Positions 1-9,400 of a DNA stretch of 64,000 bases are shown in pieces; position 1 is the first letter of the stretch, and every line of letters begins with the position of its first letter. A program made the translations under genes and the position numbers. Origin of the DNA: Skermanella mucosa (GTDB taxonomy: Bacteria > Pseudomonadota > Alphaproteobacteria > Azospirillales > Azospirillaceae). The notes below the pieces were generated by a model. The model searched no databases, was not told the origin of the DNA, and saw only the letters and a program-made list of their open reading frames with translations. The stretch lies in assembly GCF_016765655.2 (NCBI RefSeq), contig NZ_CP086106.1, positions 6,036,501-6,100,500 on the forward strand, in the 5' to 3' direction.

Positions 1-508
1 AATCCTTCAGGTAATTCAGCGTGCTCGACAGGTTTACCGCCGCATCGACCATGTCGGGGTGGGCCGCCAGGACGGTTTCGAACAGCTCGACCGCGGCCTC
101 GTGGTTGCCCTGCCCCCGCATCGCGAGGCCCAGGTTCACGTAGAGCTGGGGATGCTGTTCAGGTTCGGAATTGTTGATCGCCTTGACGTGGAAGACGACC
201 GCCTCGTCGAACATTTGCAATTTCTGGAGATGGACGGCGAAGCCGTTGAGCAGTTCCCAGTCATGGGGCCTGGCCATCACGGCGGTCGCCAAGTCCTGGA
301 CCGCGTCGCCCAGCTCGCCCTGGCGGGCGCGGCAGGCTCCCCGCAACGCCAGCAGGTCGGCGTCTTCCGGCAGGGCGCCGAGCGCCGCATCCACCAGGGT
401 CCGTGTCCCCTCCAGGTCGCCGCGCGCCAGAAGGATGGCTGCGCGCTGCTTCAACTCCGCCATGCCGGCGGGATCAAGCGGGTCTCGCAGGGTTATCTCG
501 GCAAGCAT
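1..508 (-). CDS. TPR-repeat protein, C-terminus cut off by window edge
   Basis: The reading frame opens with ATG at 508 (MLAEITLRDPLDPAG) and stays open to base 1, so only the first 169 residues are visible. They form helical repeats of TPR type: blocks with the pattern A..L...GD...A..., then alanine/leucine-rich helices, for example around residues 21-53, 55-87 and 122-155. TPR arrays are protein-interaction scaffolds. The gene follows the flagellar genes flagellin, flaF and DUF1217 in the same direction with a gap of 48 bases, so a role linked to flagellin export, glycosylation or assembly is a reasonable inference. TPR proteins beside flagellin genes often carry a C-terminal glycosyltransferase domain, but that part lies outside the window. 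Confidence 0.75.
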   Translation of the reverse strand, partial: MLAEITLRDPLDPAGMAELKQRAAILLARGDLEGTRTLVDAALGALPEDADLLALRGACRARQGELGDAVQDLATAVMARPHDWELLNGFAVHLQKLQMFDEAVVFHVKAINNSEPEQHPQLYVNLGLAMRGQGNHEAAVELFETVLAAHPDMVDAAVNLSSTLNYLKD

Positions 509-556
509 CGATTCTCTCCAGTTCCAGGCCGAACCGTCCGGCGGCCATGGCGGCGC

Positions 557-1297
557 TCAGGCGAAAAGGTTGAGTTTCCACTGCTCCGGACCGGCCGACA
601 CGGACGTGTCGTCGGAAAGCATCAGGAAGCGCTTCGCCATCTTGTCGACGAATTTCGGATCGCCCAGGTCGGAGACCTTCAGGCGTTTCTCGATCGCGGC
701 CGCCTGCGCCTCGACCGACTGGTTGGCGATTTCCAGGGGCAGGCCCAGCGCCGTGGTGACGACATGGCGCAGGCGCTGGTCGCCCAGGATGTCGTAGGCG
801 TTCTTCACGCCGGCAGCATTGTCCTTCAGGTACAGGGCCAGGGGGACCGCCGAGTTCTGGGTGGACAGCCCGTCGTTGTACCTGCTCTTGACGTAGAGTT
901 CGGCCAGGTCGTCCTTGGTGCTCTCCCGCTGGATCTGCCCCATCCCCTTCTCGCCGAACTGGAGCAGGCTGGCGGCGGCCTTGTAGCGCTTGTCGGTCAG
1001 CCTGTTCATCAGGGCGTCGGAATCCTCGGCCTTTTGGGTCAGGGCCTTCCTGATCAGACCCATCTTGTCCGTTTCCTTGCCGAGATCCACCGCATCCAGG
1101 ACGAACTGCGTCAGGCGGCGGTCCTTGAACAGGTCCTCGACCGACTTGACGCCCTGGATCTTGTCGCGGAAGTAATCCACCTCGGCCTTGACGTCCTTCC
1201 GGGCGGCCATCTTCTCCAGCGCCGTGTCGCTCTGCTTGAGGGCGAGCTGATAGGCCGCCAGGGCCGGCATTTTGTAGAAGACGATGCTGTTGGACAT
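557..1297 (-). CDS. DUF1217 flagellar-locus protein
   Basis: A 246-residue soluble protein with no signal peptide or membrane segment. Around residues 38-75 it has the typical DUF1217 pattern: a short helix, then VDYFRDKIQGVKSVEDLFKD, then RLTQFVLDAVDLG. A weaker second copy lies near residues 140-190 (DLAELYVKSRYND, QRLRHVVTTALGLP). DUF1217 proteins occur in alphaproteobacterial flagellar clusters, and their biochemical role is not established. Here the gene sits directly after flagellin and flaF in the same direction, 34 bases beyond the flaF stop. The ATG start at 1297 has a GGGAGG ribosome-binding sequence upstream. Confidence 0.8.
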   Translation of the reverse strand: MSNSIVFYKMPALAAYQLALKQSDTALEKMAARKDVKAEVDYFRDKIQGVKSVEDLFKDRRLTQFVLDAVDLGKETDKMGLIRKALTQKAEDSDALMNRLTDKRYKAAASLLQFGEKGMGQIQRESTKDDLAELYVKSRYNDGLSTQNSAVPLALYLKDNAAGVKNAYDILGDQRLRHVVTTALGLPLEIANQSVEAQAAAIEKRLKVSDLGDPKFVDKMAKRFLMLSDDTSVSAGPEQWKLNLFA

Positions 1298-1331
1298 GGC
1301 CGGGCCTCCCGAGGCGAGTGGAACGATCCCC

Positions 1332-1739
1332 TTACGCCCCGAGGCGCTGGTTCTGCGGAATGGTCGGCGCCGGAGTCACGGTCGCCTCGGGCAGGGCCGC
1401 GAGCCCCTCGATCATCTGCGTGTTGATATCGATCAGGAAATCGACGTCCAGCTTGCCGGTCGCGTTCTCGTCGATCTCGCGGATGACGGTCTGCCCGATG
1501 GAGATGATCTGGGCGCGGAGCGGTGCCGGCAGGCGGTTCTGGTCGTCCCGCAGCAGGCTGACGACGGTCTGCCAGAGCAGCCTGTTGTCCGACGCGGCCC
1601 TGACGAGACCCAGGCCATCCGGGTTCGCCTTGCCCTCGATCAGGCCGAAAGTGACGCGCTTGAAAAGGTTCGCTTCCTGCGAGCGATAATCCTTGTTCAT
1701 CATCGCCGCCTGTTTATAGGCATTGAGCTTCGGGTTCAT
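1332..1739 (-). CDS. flaF: Flagellar biosynthesis regulator FlaF
   Basis: A 135-residue protein matching the FlaF family: an N-terminal NAYKQAAMM segment like the usual Y-AY motif, then a helical core with DNRLLWQTVVSLLRDDQNRLP and LRAQIISIGQTVIREID. In alphaproteobacteria FlaF acts after transcription to promote flagellin synthesis or secretion, often opposed by FlbT. The start is taken as ATG 1739, preceded by GGAAG; an in-frame GTG at 1745 would add two residues. It lies 136 bases downstream of flagellin on the same strand. No flbT is present in the window. The proline-rich tail (ATVTPAPTIPQNQ) is probably disordered. Confidence 0.82.
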   Translation of the reverse strand: MNPKLNAYKQAAMMNKDYRSQEANLFKRVTFGLIEGKANPDGLGLVRAASDNRLLWQTVVSLLRDDQNRLPAPLRAQIISIGQTVIREIDENATGKLDVDFLIDINTQMIEGLAALPEATVTPAPTIPQNQRLGA

Positions 1740-1827
1740 TGCCACTTCCGTTCAGCACCGCTTCCGGTGATGGTTTCGAGGAGTAGAGGAAAGTTCTTGA
1801 GTGCGCGGGGACTGGTTCGAAAGAGGC

Positions 1828-1869
1828 GCCCGCCCCCTCTCCTGACGGGGTTTCGGAGAAGGGGCGGGC
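1828..1869 (-). terminator. Stem-loop terminator after flagellin
   Basis: A near-perfect inverted repeat, GCCCGCCCC.TCTCC against GGAGA.GGGGCGGGC, begins seven bases after the flagellin stop. Read on the minus strand it is followed by a short pyrimidine/T stretch (CTCTTTC). It lies between flagellin and flaF, so it probably ends most flagellin transcripts and keeps flaF expression lower than flagellin. Confidence 0.7.
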
Positions 1870-1875
1870 ATTGCC

Positions 1876-2697
1876 TTAACGGAACAGCCCCAGCAGGGAC
1901 TGCGGCGACTGGTTGGCGATCGACAGCGCCTGGCTCGAAAGCTGCTGCTTTACCTGCAGGGACTGCAGGCGGGCACTTTCCTTGGCGAGGTCGGCGTCGA
2001 CGATGGCGCCCAGGCCCGTGTTGGTCGCGTCCGCGATCGCGTTGTTGAACCCGATCTGGTTCGTGACCCGGCGGCTGTCCGCGGCCAGCTGGTTCATCGC
2101 CTTGCCCAGGTTGGACATGGCGTTGGCCATGCCGCCGGTCGTGGAGATGAGGGCAGCCGCCGCCGTCGCGTCGGCGGCCGCGCCGAGCTGGCTGTGGACC
2201 GTTTCCATGAAGTTTTCGGAGTTGACCGTGATGTTTCCACCGTCGACGTTCGAAATGATCTTCTGGTCGGTGGCGGTCGCACTGATCAGGCTGACGCCAT
2301 TGTACTTGGCATCGGAGATGAAGTTTTCGATGTCCTTTTTGAGGGTGGCGTACTGCTCCGTATAGTTCGCGCGGTCGTCGCCGGTCAGCGCCTCGTCGGC
2401 GAGCTTGGTCAGGACGGCGCGGACATCCCCGAGCGACTTGGAGATGTTCTCGCCGGCCTTGACCGCGACGTCGATCATGCCCTTGCCCACCGCAAGACGC
2501 TCGTTCACCGCGCTGATCGCCTTGACGTCGCTGCGGATGCCTTCCGCCACGGCGTAGGAGGCGCCGTCGTCGTAGGCGTCCGCGACGTTCAAGCCGGTGC
2601 TGATGCGTTTCTGCGTCGCCGACAGCGAATCGCTGACGCTGTTCAGGTTCTTCAGGGCGACCATGGCCCCGATATTGGTATTGACTGAGTTGGCCAT
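1876..2697 (-). CDS. fliC: Flagellin
   Basis: A 273-residue flagellin, the filament subunit exported by the flagellar type III apparatus. The conserved N-terminal D0/D1 region (ANSVNTNIGAMVALKNL, then QKRISTGLNVADAYDDGA) and the C-terminal D1/D0 region (RRVTNQIGFNNAIADATNTG through SSQALSIANQSPQSLLGLF) are both intact. The variable central region is very short (roughly residues 130-185) and rich in Ser, Thr and Asn, as in the small alphaproteobacterial flagellins. Start ATG 2697 has GAGG upstream. The glycosyltransferase/FkbM gene upstream on the same strand suggests the protein is glycosylated. A strong stem-loop follows the stop codon. Confidence 0.95.
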   Translation of the reverse strand: MANSVNTNIGAMVALKNLNSVSDSLSATQKRISTGLNVADAYDDGASYAVAEGIRSDVKAISAVNERLAVGKGMIDVAVKAGENISKSLGDVRAVLTKLADEALTGDDRANYTEQYATLKKDIENFISDAKYNGVSLISATATDQKIISNVDGGNITVNSENFMETVHSQLGAAADATAAAALISTTGGMANAMSNLGKAMNQLAADSRRVTNQIGFNNAIADATNTGLGAIVDADLAKESARLQSLQVKQQLSSQALSIANQSPQSLLGLFR

Positions 2698-3066
2698 CCG
2701 AGCCTCGTGTTTTGGATTGAAACGGCTTTCTGCCGCCGAACTACATTGATCTCGACTCGTAAATAAAACGTGAATATCCGAGTATTATGACTTCTGTACT
2801 ATAAAACAAATCACATATTTGGAGGCATTCACTATGCAGTTTTACTTAACCGCTCAAACAATGACGCTCCATTCTTGAGGCTTTTTCTCTTTTCAGGAGA
2901 GGTTTTTCAACACAGCGTACCTTCGAAAGAGGTGCGGGCCTCAGCCTGCAAGAAAGGAGTATGTTTCCTCGAGAAACAAGCCGGAATAGGACACTGTCAG
3001 AAGGAATTTTCTTTTTCAGGTTGTCATGCTCCGACCCGGATCCCTGCCGGGGCGCCGGTGACCTGC
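2698..3066 (-). promoter_or_regulatory. AT-rich region upstream of flagellin
   Basis: This stretch of about 370 bases is noticeably AT-richer than its surroundings, especially 2755-2850, and carries no convincing gene. It must hold the flagellin promoter and the 5' leader. I looked for a sigma-54 -24/-12 element and a full TTAA-N7-TTAA CtrA box and found no clean match. Confidence 0.4.
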
Positions 3067-3642
3067 TTACAACCGGTTCCATGCCGGCATGCCGGGAACC
3101 GCCGCCGCATCGTAAGCCCGCGCAAGTTCCGCCACGCCGTCCCTGATATCCCGGGACAGGGGCTTGGCCGGGACGGGATCCCCGTCGAGCCGCATGGCGT
3201 CCATAGGATCGTCGCAGACGATGAAGGCAGGATCGATCACCTCGAGGACAGAGAGCAGGAAATCCCGGCTTCCTTCCCATGGTCCGGCAGGAATGGTGAT
3301 GATGCACATGTCGGAGCGAGCCGCTCTCAACAGGCAAGCGATGCCGCCCAGAATCCTCAGCCCGAATCCTTCTCCCGAGCCGGTGCGGACAGGGTGGACC
3401 ATGGCGGGGCCGTGCCTCGTCAGCGCCGGGGCGTGATATTCCAGCGTGATCGCCCCGGCGCCGCCATGATCCGGGTGCCGCACATCGGCATCGATCCGGC
3501 TGGCCGCCCTGCCGGACAAGGCCAACCGGGCGCAGATCGCTTTGCCGATCCTCGTCCCCGACAGCCTGTCGCCGCCGAGAACGGCGATCCGGCCGCCTTC
3601 AGGCGCCGCCGCCAGGAGTTCAAGCATCGGCCAGGGAGGCAT
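3067..3642 (-). CDS. Unknown protein coupled to the glycosyltransferase-FkbM gene
   Basis: A 191-residue protein that I cannot assign. It overlaps the last codons of the upstream glycosyltransferase-FkbM gene (by 23 bases with the ATG at 3642, or by 8 bases from the alternative ATG at 3627), so the two are probably translationally coupled. The N-terminus EGGRIAVLGGDRLSGTRIGKAI resembles a nucleotide-binding Rossmann edge; further on, SDMCIITIPAGPWEGSRDFLLSVLEVIDPAFIVCDDPMD alternates hydrophobic strands and acidic loops. The context suggests a role in a sugar-modification pathway acting on flagellin or the cell surface. No signal peptide or membrane helix is seen. Confidence 0.6.
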   Translation of the reverse strand: MPPWPMLELLAAAPEGGRIAVLGGDRLSGTRIGKAICARLALSGRAASRIDADVRHPDHGGAGAITLEYHAPALTRHGPAMVHPVRTGSGEGFGLRILGGIACLLRAARSDMCIITIPAGPWEGSRDFLLSVLEVIDPAFIVCDDPMDAMRLDGDPVPAKPLSRDIRDGVAELARAYDAAAVPGMPAWNRL

Positions 3643-5245
3643 GCACGGCCAGGATATCGGCGCGATCCTGCGACACGAAACACCTGAAGCCGTTGGCGTA
3701 CAGTGTCGTCAGGCATTCCCGTTTCTCGTCCGCGGGAAGGTTGCAGATCTCTACGATCACCACCCGGGTTCCCAGGGCCTTGAAATCGACCTGACGCAGG
3801 ATCGCCATATCCGATCCTTCGGTGTCGATGGCGACCAGATCGACCGTGTCGAACGAGTGCTTGGACAGGATTCGGGCAAGGGTGCTGCAGGCGACGGGCT
3901 CCGTGATCAGATGTTTCCTTATCGAAGCGAAGTCGTCGGCGGAAACCAGGTTGCCGCCTATCGCGTTCCTGTCGTCGTAGAGCGACGAGATGCCCATGGC
4001 CCAATGGGGAACCGACCCGTTCTCGACCGCCTCGACGGGAACGCGCCACATGTGGCGGGGCTGGTCATCCTGTGCGATCGCGCAATTCTCGAAGATCAGG
4101 CCGTCGCATCCCTCGTAGTTCCTCTTCAGCCTCCGGAACATATCCGGCAGGGGCTCGACGAGGATTCCATCCCATCCATACCCCTTGATGGCGTGATGAA
4201 GATGGTCGAACATCAATCCATCCATCGCGCCGACCTGGACGAAATTGACGAATCCAAGGGAGTTCAACTTCTTGAATGTGCTTTCCATGAATTTCTTCGT
4301 GAAAATCCCTTCGACCGCACAATCGTCTCCGATATCGAATTTCTCTGATCGTGACCCGCCTGCATTGCCATCGAATGTAAGATAGCTTTTCTTTAGAATT
4401 CCTGTCGTAGTCTCGACATAGAATGCATCTCTTTTCGTGTTATCAGCCAGCCCCATTATTCCTATTTCTTCATATGGAAGAAAGGGCTCGACGAATTTTC
4501 CTCTGGTTTCATCGAAGGCAGGCACCCGGCTGTTACACACCCAATGGCAATAGGCGGGGAGCAGATGCGTTCTCAACGGCGTGCCATGGACAAGAACATT
4601 CAGGGCGGTCTGCTCCACTTCCCTGAAGATGGCGGACCCCAGGCCCTTGGTGATCAGGAACTGCCATTGCGCCCAATGCGGCGCGGTGCTCCGGCCGCAC
4701 AGCGCGCCCGCAGCCACCACCGGGAAACGATATAGTTTCTCGGCGATTTCCTCTCCGAATCCCTTTGAGTACCATTCACGCTGGAACTCCATCAGGTAGG
4801 AATCTCCGACCGCCGGCCCGTACGCCCTGTCCGCGGTCGGCACGACGGCAAAGCCGTCCTCCCGGGCACCCGCTTCGAACAAGTCCAAAACCTTCGCGTT
4901 CTGAAGCCAGCTATCGGCGTCAATCCAGAAAATGAACTCGAAGCCGGGAAAGTATCTTGGAAGGAACGGCCGGCAAACCATGGCCTTGAACCATTCGGGA
5001 AGGCCGGCGTTCTTCAATGGCTCCAAGGGCCACTCGGGCTGGACGATGATCGCGCCCTTCCTGTCCAGATAGGCTTTCTCAGACTCCGACAGACCAAGAT
5101 CCAATATTCCCAAGGCACGGCTACGAAGCCCCTCGACCGCTTCAAGGGACTCTATCAGGCCGGCCAGCAAATCGAAATATGCCGAGTTGGCACCGGAAAC
5201 AATCACTACGCTTGATCTTCCGGAATAATCCTGGAATAGCGCCAC
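3620..5245 (-). CDS. Glycosyltransferase-FkbM methyltransferase fusion
   Basis: A 541-residue two-domain protein starting at GTG 5245, with GGAG eight bases upstream. Residues 1-280 look like a nucleotide-sugar glycosyltransferase: SVVIVSGANSAYFDLLAGLI at the start and a DxD-type metal motif in FIFWIDADSWLQN near residues 105-118. Residues 315-541 are an FkbM-type SAM-dependent methyltransferase: FVQVGAMDGLMFD (SAM-binding loop), GILVEPLPDMFRRL, VDLVAIDTEGSDMAIL and VVIVEICN. It is probably cytoplasmic, adding and O-methylating a sugar. Its place upstream of flagellin, with a gap of about 370 bases after the coupled unknown gene, suggests flagellin glycan synthesis, but capsule or LPS decoration is possible. 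Confidence 0.78.
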   Translation of the reverse strand: MALFQDYSGRSSVVIVSGANSAYFDLLAGLIESLEAVEGLRSRALGILDLGLSESEKAYLDRKGAIIVQPEWPLEPLKNAGLPEWFKAMVCRPFLPRYFPGFEFIFWIDADSWLQNAKVLDLFEAGAREDGFAVVPTADRAYGPAVGDSYLMEFQREWYSKGFGEEIAEKLYRFPVVAAGALCGRSTAPHWAQWQFLITKGLGSAIFREVEQTALNVLVHGTPLRTHLLPAYCHWVCNSRVPAFDETRGKFVEPFLPYEEIGIMGLADNTKRDAFYVETTTGILKKSYLTFDGNAGGSRSEKFDIGDDCAVEGIFTKKFMESTFKKLNSLGFVNFVQVGAMDGLMFDHLHHAIKGYGWDGILVEPLPDMFRRLKRNYEGCDGLIFENCAIAQDDQPRHMWRVPVEAVENGSVPHWAMGISSLYDDRNAIGGNLVSADDFASIRKHLITEPVACSTLARILSKHSFDTVDLVAIDTEGSDMAILRQVDFKALGTRVVIVEICNLPADEKRECLTTLYANGFRCFVSQDRADILAVHASLADA

Positions 5246-5385
5246 GATTTTTACTCCAAACTATATCGTGGTCGCAAAAATATTGGGATATGGTTAAATA
5301 TATGTAAACCATGATATCCCGGTATTCGATCCATCATACGGGCGGGGCAAGACTCCGGAAGCTCCTCCCTTATCCAGTCCGGAAA

Positions 5386-6384
5386 CTATCCCTCCGCCCG
5401 CCAACCCTGAAGCACGCGCATGTAGTTCGCCCGCTCGAAGGCCGCCGGGTCGGGGCAGCGCCGCAGGTTCATGCTGCCCTGCATCTGCTCCAGGGAAGCG
5501 TAGTCGCGCTCCTCCATCCAGCGGCGCAAGCCGTCTATCAACACGGTCAGATGCTCCGGGCCGTGGCGCAGCAGGGACGACACGGTCTGCACCGCGTGGG
5601 CTCCGGCCATCACCGCCTTGACCACGTCCTCCACCCGATGGACCCCGCCCGATGCCGCCAGCGCGGGCCTGATCCGGCCGGACAGGATCGCCAGCCAATG
5701 CAGGCGCAGCAGCAGTTCCGACGGGTCCGAAAGCTGGACCCGCGGCGTCACCTCCAGCGCCTCGATGTCGATGTCGGGCTGGTAGAAGCGGTTGAACAAC
5801 ACCACCCCGTCGATCCCGATATCCTCCAGCCGGCGGATGACCGCGGCGACGCTGGAGAAGAACGGCGACAGCTTCACCGCGACCGGGATCGAGACCGCGC
5901 GGCGGACGGCGACGGCGACGCCGACCAGCCGGTCCTCGACCACCTGCCCGGGTTCGTTGGGATCGGCCGCGACGGCATAGACGTTCAGTTCCAGCGCGTC
6001 GGAGCCGGCCTCCTCCATCAGCTTGGCGTAGCGGATCCAGCCCGACCGGCTGACGCCGTTCAGCGAGGCGATCACCGGCACGCCGACCGCGCCCTTGATG
6101 CGGCGGATCTGCTCCAGGTATCCGTCGGGACCGAGCGCGAAGCCGTCGAGCGGCGGCAGATAGCTCAGCGCCTCCGCGAAACTCTCGGCCGGACGCTCCG
6201 CGGCATGGACGGCCGCGAGCTGCTCGCCGGAGATCTGCTCCTCGAACAGGGAATGCATGACGATGGCGGAAGCCCCGGCATCCTCCAGCCGACGCACCAT
6301 GTCCAGGTCGTCGACCAGGGGCGACGCACCCGGCATGATCGGATGGGGCAAGTCGAAACCGAGATAGCGCGTGCGCAGGTCCAT
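5386..6384 (-). CDS. Dihydroorotate dehydrogenase-like flavoprotein
   Basis: A 332-residue TIM-barrel flavoprotein of the DHOD-like family. Seen features: an N-terminal DLRTRYLGFDLPHPIMPGAS segment, VPVIASLNGVSRSGW, IPVAVKLSPFFSS (the FMN-contacting Lys region), and a C-terminal phosphate loop in LAASGGVHRVEDVVKAVMAGAHAVQ. The protein starts 27 bases after nifJ stops, on the same strand, with a strong GAGGGGAG site, so they are very likely one operon. DHOD-like proteins recur beside pyruvate:ferredoxin oxidoreductase genes in many bacteria. Here it is more likely an accessory redox enzyme than the PyrD of pyrimidine synthesis, but the substrate is unknown. Confidence 0.8.
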   Translation of the reverse strand: MDLRTRYLGFDLPHPIMPGASPLVDDLDMVRRLEDAGASAIVMHSLFEEQISGEQLAAVHAAERPAESFAEALSYLPPLDGFALGPDGYLEQIRRIKGAVGVPVIASLNGVSRSGWIRYAKLMEEAGSDALELNVYAVAADPNEPGQVVEDRLVGVAVAVRRAVSIPVAVKLSPFFSSVAAVIRRLEDIGIDGVVLFNRFYQPDIDIEALEVTPRVQLSDPSELLLRLHWLAILSGRIRPALAASGGVHRVEDVVKAVMAGAHAVQTVSSLLRHGPEHLTVLIDGLRRWMEERDYASLEQMQGSMNLRRCPDPAAFERANYMRVLQGWRAEG

Positions 6385-6411
6385 GATCGCTCCCCTCCCC
6401 TCGATGAGTGG

Positions 6412-9400
6412 TCAGTCGGCCGCCGGCTCGACGAATCCCGCCATATGGCGGTAGAGGTCCAGGCGCAGCCTGTTCTCGGTCTCTGCCGCCTTGAGCAGCC
6501 GCCGGAACCGCTCGGGGTCGTCGCGCCGGACGACGCCGAAGCGGGTTTCGTTGGCCATGAAGTCGGCCAGCCGCGCCTTGGGCGGGCCGCTGTCCAGTTG
6601 GAGCGGCGGCTGCCCGGCCGCGAGCCGGCGCGGGTCGTAGCGGAACAGCGGCCAGTGTCCGCTGTCGACCGCCAGCTTCTGCTGGTCGAGCTGGTGGCAC
6701 AGGTCGTAGCCGTGGGCGACGCAGGGGCTGTAGGCGATGACCAGCGACGGGCCGGGATAGGATTCGGCCTCCATGAAGGCCTTGACCGTCTGCGCGTCCT
6801 TGGCGCCGAACGCGACATGGGCGACATAGACGTGGCCGTAGGCCATCGCCAGCATGCCCAGGTCCTTCTTGCCGACCGCCCGGCCGGCCATGGCGAACTT
6901 GGCCGACGCGCCGAGCGGCGTCGCCTTCGACTGCTGGCCGCCGGTGTTGGAATAGACCTCCGTGTCCAGCACCAGCACGTTCACGTCCCGGTCGGAAGAC
7001 AGCACGTGGTCCAGGCCGCCATAGCCGATGTCGTAGGCCCAGCCGTCGCCGCCGACGATCCAGACCGACTTGCGCGCGAGATAGTCGGCCAGAAGCTCCA
7101 GCCGCCGGGCGGCGGGGCCGGCGATCCCGGCCAGATGCCGGCGCAGTTCCAGGACAGCCTCCCGCCGGGCCTTGAGCGCGCCTTCCCCGGCGGGCCCTTC
7201 CGCCAGCAGGCCCTGCACGAGCCCCTCGGGAAGGTCAGGCCCCAGCCCGCGCAGCAGAGCCCTGGCCTGATCGGCCAGCTGGTCGATCCCGACCCGGATG
7301 CCGAAGCCGAACTCGGCATTGTCCTCGAACAGGGAGTTGGCCCAGGCCGGCCCGCGCCCGTCGGCGTTGGCCGCATAGGGCGTGGTCGGCAGGTTACCGC
7401 CGTAGATGGACGAGCAGCCGGTGGCGTTGGCGATGACGGCGCGGTCGCCGAAGAGCTGGGTCAGCAGCTTGACATAGGGCGTCTCGCCGCAGCCGGCGCA
7501 GGCGCCGGAGAACTCGAACAGCGGCTCGAACAGCTGCACCTGCTTGACGTTGTGGGGCACCCGCTCGCGTGGGGCTTCCGGCACCTGCCGGAAATAGTCC
7601 CAGAGCGGCCGGGCCGCCGGGCGCACCGCGTCGGCGGGCCGCATCTCCAGCGCCTTGCGGCGGGGATTGCCCTTGTCCTTGGCCGGGCAGACCTCGACGC
7701 ACAGGGTGCAGCCGGTGCAGTCGTCGGGAGCCACCTGGAGCAGGTACTTCGCCCCCTGGAACTCGTCGCCGCGATAGTCGAGTATCACGAAACCTTCGGG
7801 AGCGTCCGCCAGGTCGGCGGGTGCGGCGGCCTTGACCCGGATCGCGGCGTGCGGGCAGACCATCGCGCACTTGTTGCACTGGATGCACAGCTCGGCGTTC
7901 CAGATCGGGATCTCGGTCGCGATCATGCGCTTCTCGTAGCGCGTGGTGCCCAGCGGCCAAGTCCCGTCCACCGGGAAGGCGCTGACCGGCAGCCGGTCGC
8001 CATGCCCGGCGAGCATCAGCGCCGTGACCCTTTGGACGAAGTCCGGCGCGTCGCCGGGAACCGCCGGCGGCCGGGGAAGGCCGGTGGGCCGGGCGGGAAC
8101 CGGGACCGGCACCAGATGGGCCAGCGCCTCGTCCACGGCGGCATTGTTGCGCCGGACCATCTCCTCGCTGCGGCGGCCGTAGGTCTTTTCGATCGCGGCG
8201 CGGATCTCGGCGATCGCCTCGTCGCGCGGCATCACCTCGGACAGGGCGAAGAAGCAGGTCTGCATGATAGTGTTGATTCGGCGCCCCAGCCCGGCCTCCC
8301 GGGCGACCCGGCTGGCGTCGATCGCGTGGAGCCGCAAGGACCGTTCGATCGCCAGCTCCTGGACCTCGCGCGGCAGCCGGGCCCAGACTTCCTCCGGGGT
8401 GCCGGGAAGGTTCAGCAGCACCTGGGCGCCCGGAGCGGCCAGTTCCAGGACCTCCGCCCGCTCCAGCAGGGGAGCGTGGTGGCAGGCGACGAAGCCGGCC
8501 TTGCGGATCAGCCAGGGAGCGTTGACCGGGTGCCGGCCGAAACGCAGGTGGGAGACGGTGGTGGCGCCGGCCTTGCGGCTGTCATAGACGAAATAGCCCT
8601 GGGCATGGGCGCCGGTATGCTCCGCGATGATCTTCAGCGAATTCTTGTTGGCGCCGACCGTCCCGTCCGAGCCCAGGCCGAAGAACACCGCCCGCATGGT
8701 GTCGGGCGGCTCGATGTCGAGATCGGGGTCGAACGCCAGCGAGGAATGGCTCACGTCGTCGGTGATGCCGACGGTGAAGCGCCGTTTCGGCTGCGGCTTG
8801 GTCAGTTCCTCGAACACCGCCGCGGCCATGCCGGGCGTGAACTCCTTGGACGACAACCCGTAGCGCCCGCCGACCACCAGGGGACGGGCCGGGAACTCCT
8901 CCGGGGCGTCCGCCAGCGCCGCGACCACGTCGAGGAACAGGGGTTCGCCGACGGAGCCCGGCTCCTTGGTCCGGTCCAGCACCGCGATCGCCCGGACCGT
9001 CCTCGGCAGTGCCGCCAGGAAGCCGGCGGTGTCGAAGGGCCGGTAGAGCCGCACGGTCAGCGCGCCGACCTTGTGGCCGCGCGCCGCCAGCCAGAGCGCG
9101 GTTTCCCTCACCGTCCGGGCGCCCGACCCCATGGCGACCACGACCCGCTCGGCGTCCGGCGCGCCGTCATAGTCGAACGGGGCGTAGCGGCGGCCGGTCA
9201 GCGCCGCGAAGCGCTCCAGGACGCCGCGGACGATGCCGGGGCAGGCTTCGTAGTAAGGATTGCAGGCCTCGCGCGCCTGGAAGAAGACATCCGCGTTCTG
9301 TGCGGTGCCGCGGATCACGGGGTGGTCGGGGCTCAGCGCCCGCCGGCGCAGGGCGTCGATCCCCTCCCCGTCCAGCAGGCCCCGGATCTGGTCGTCGTCC

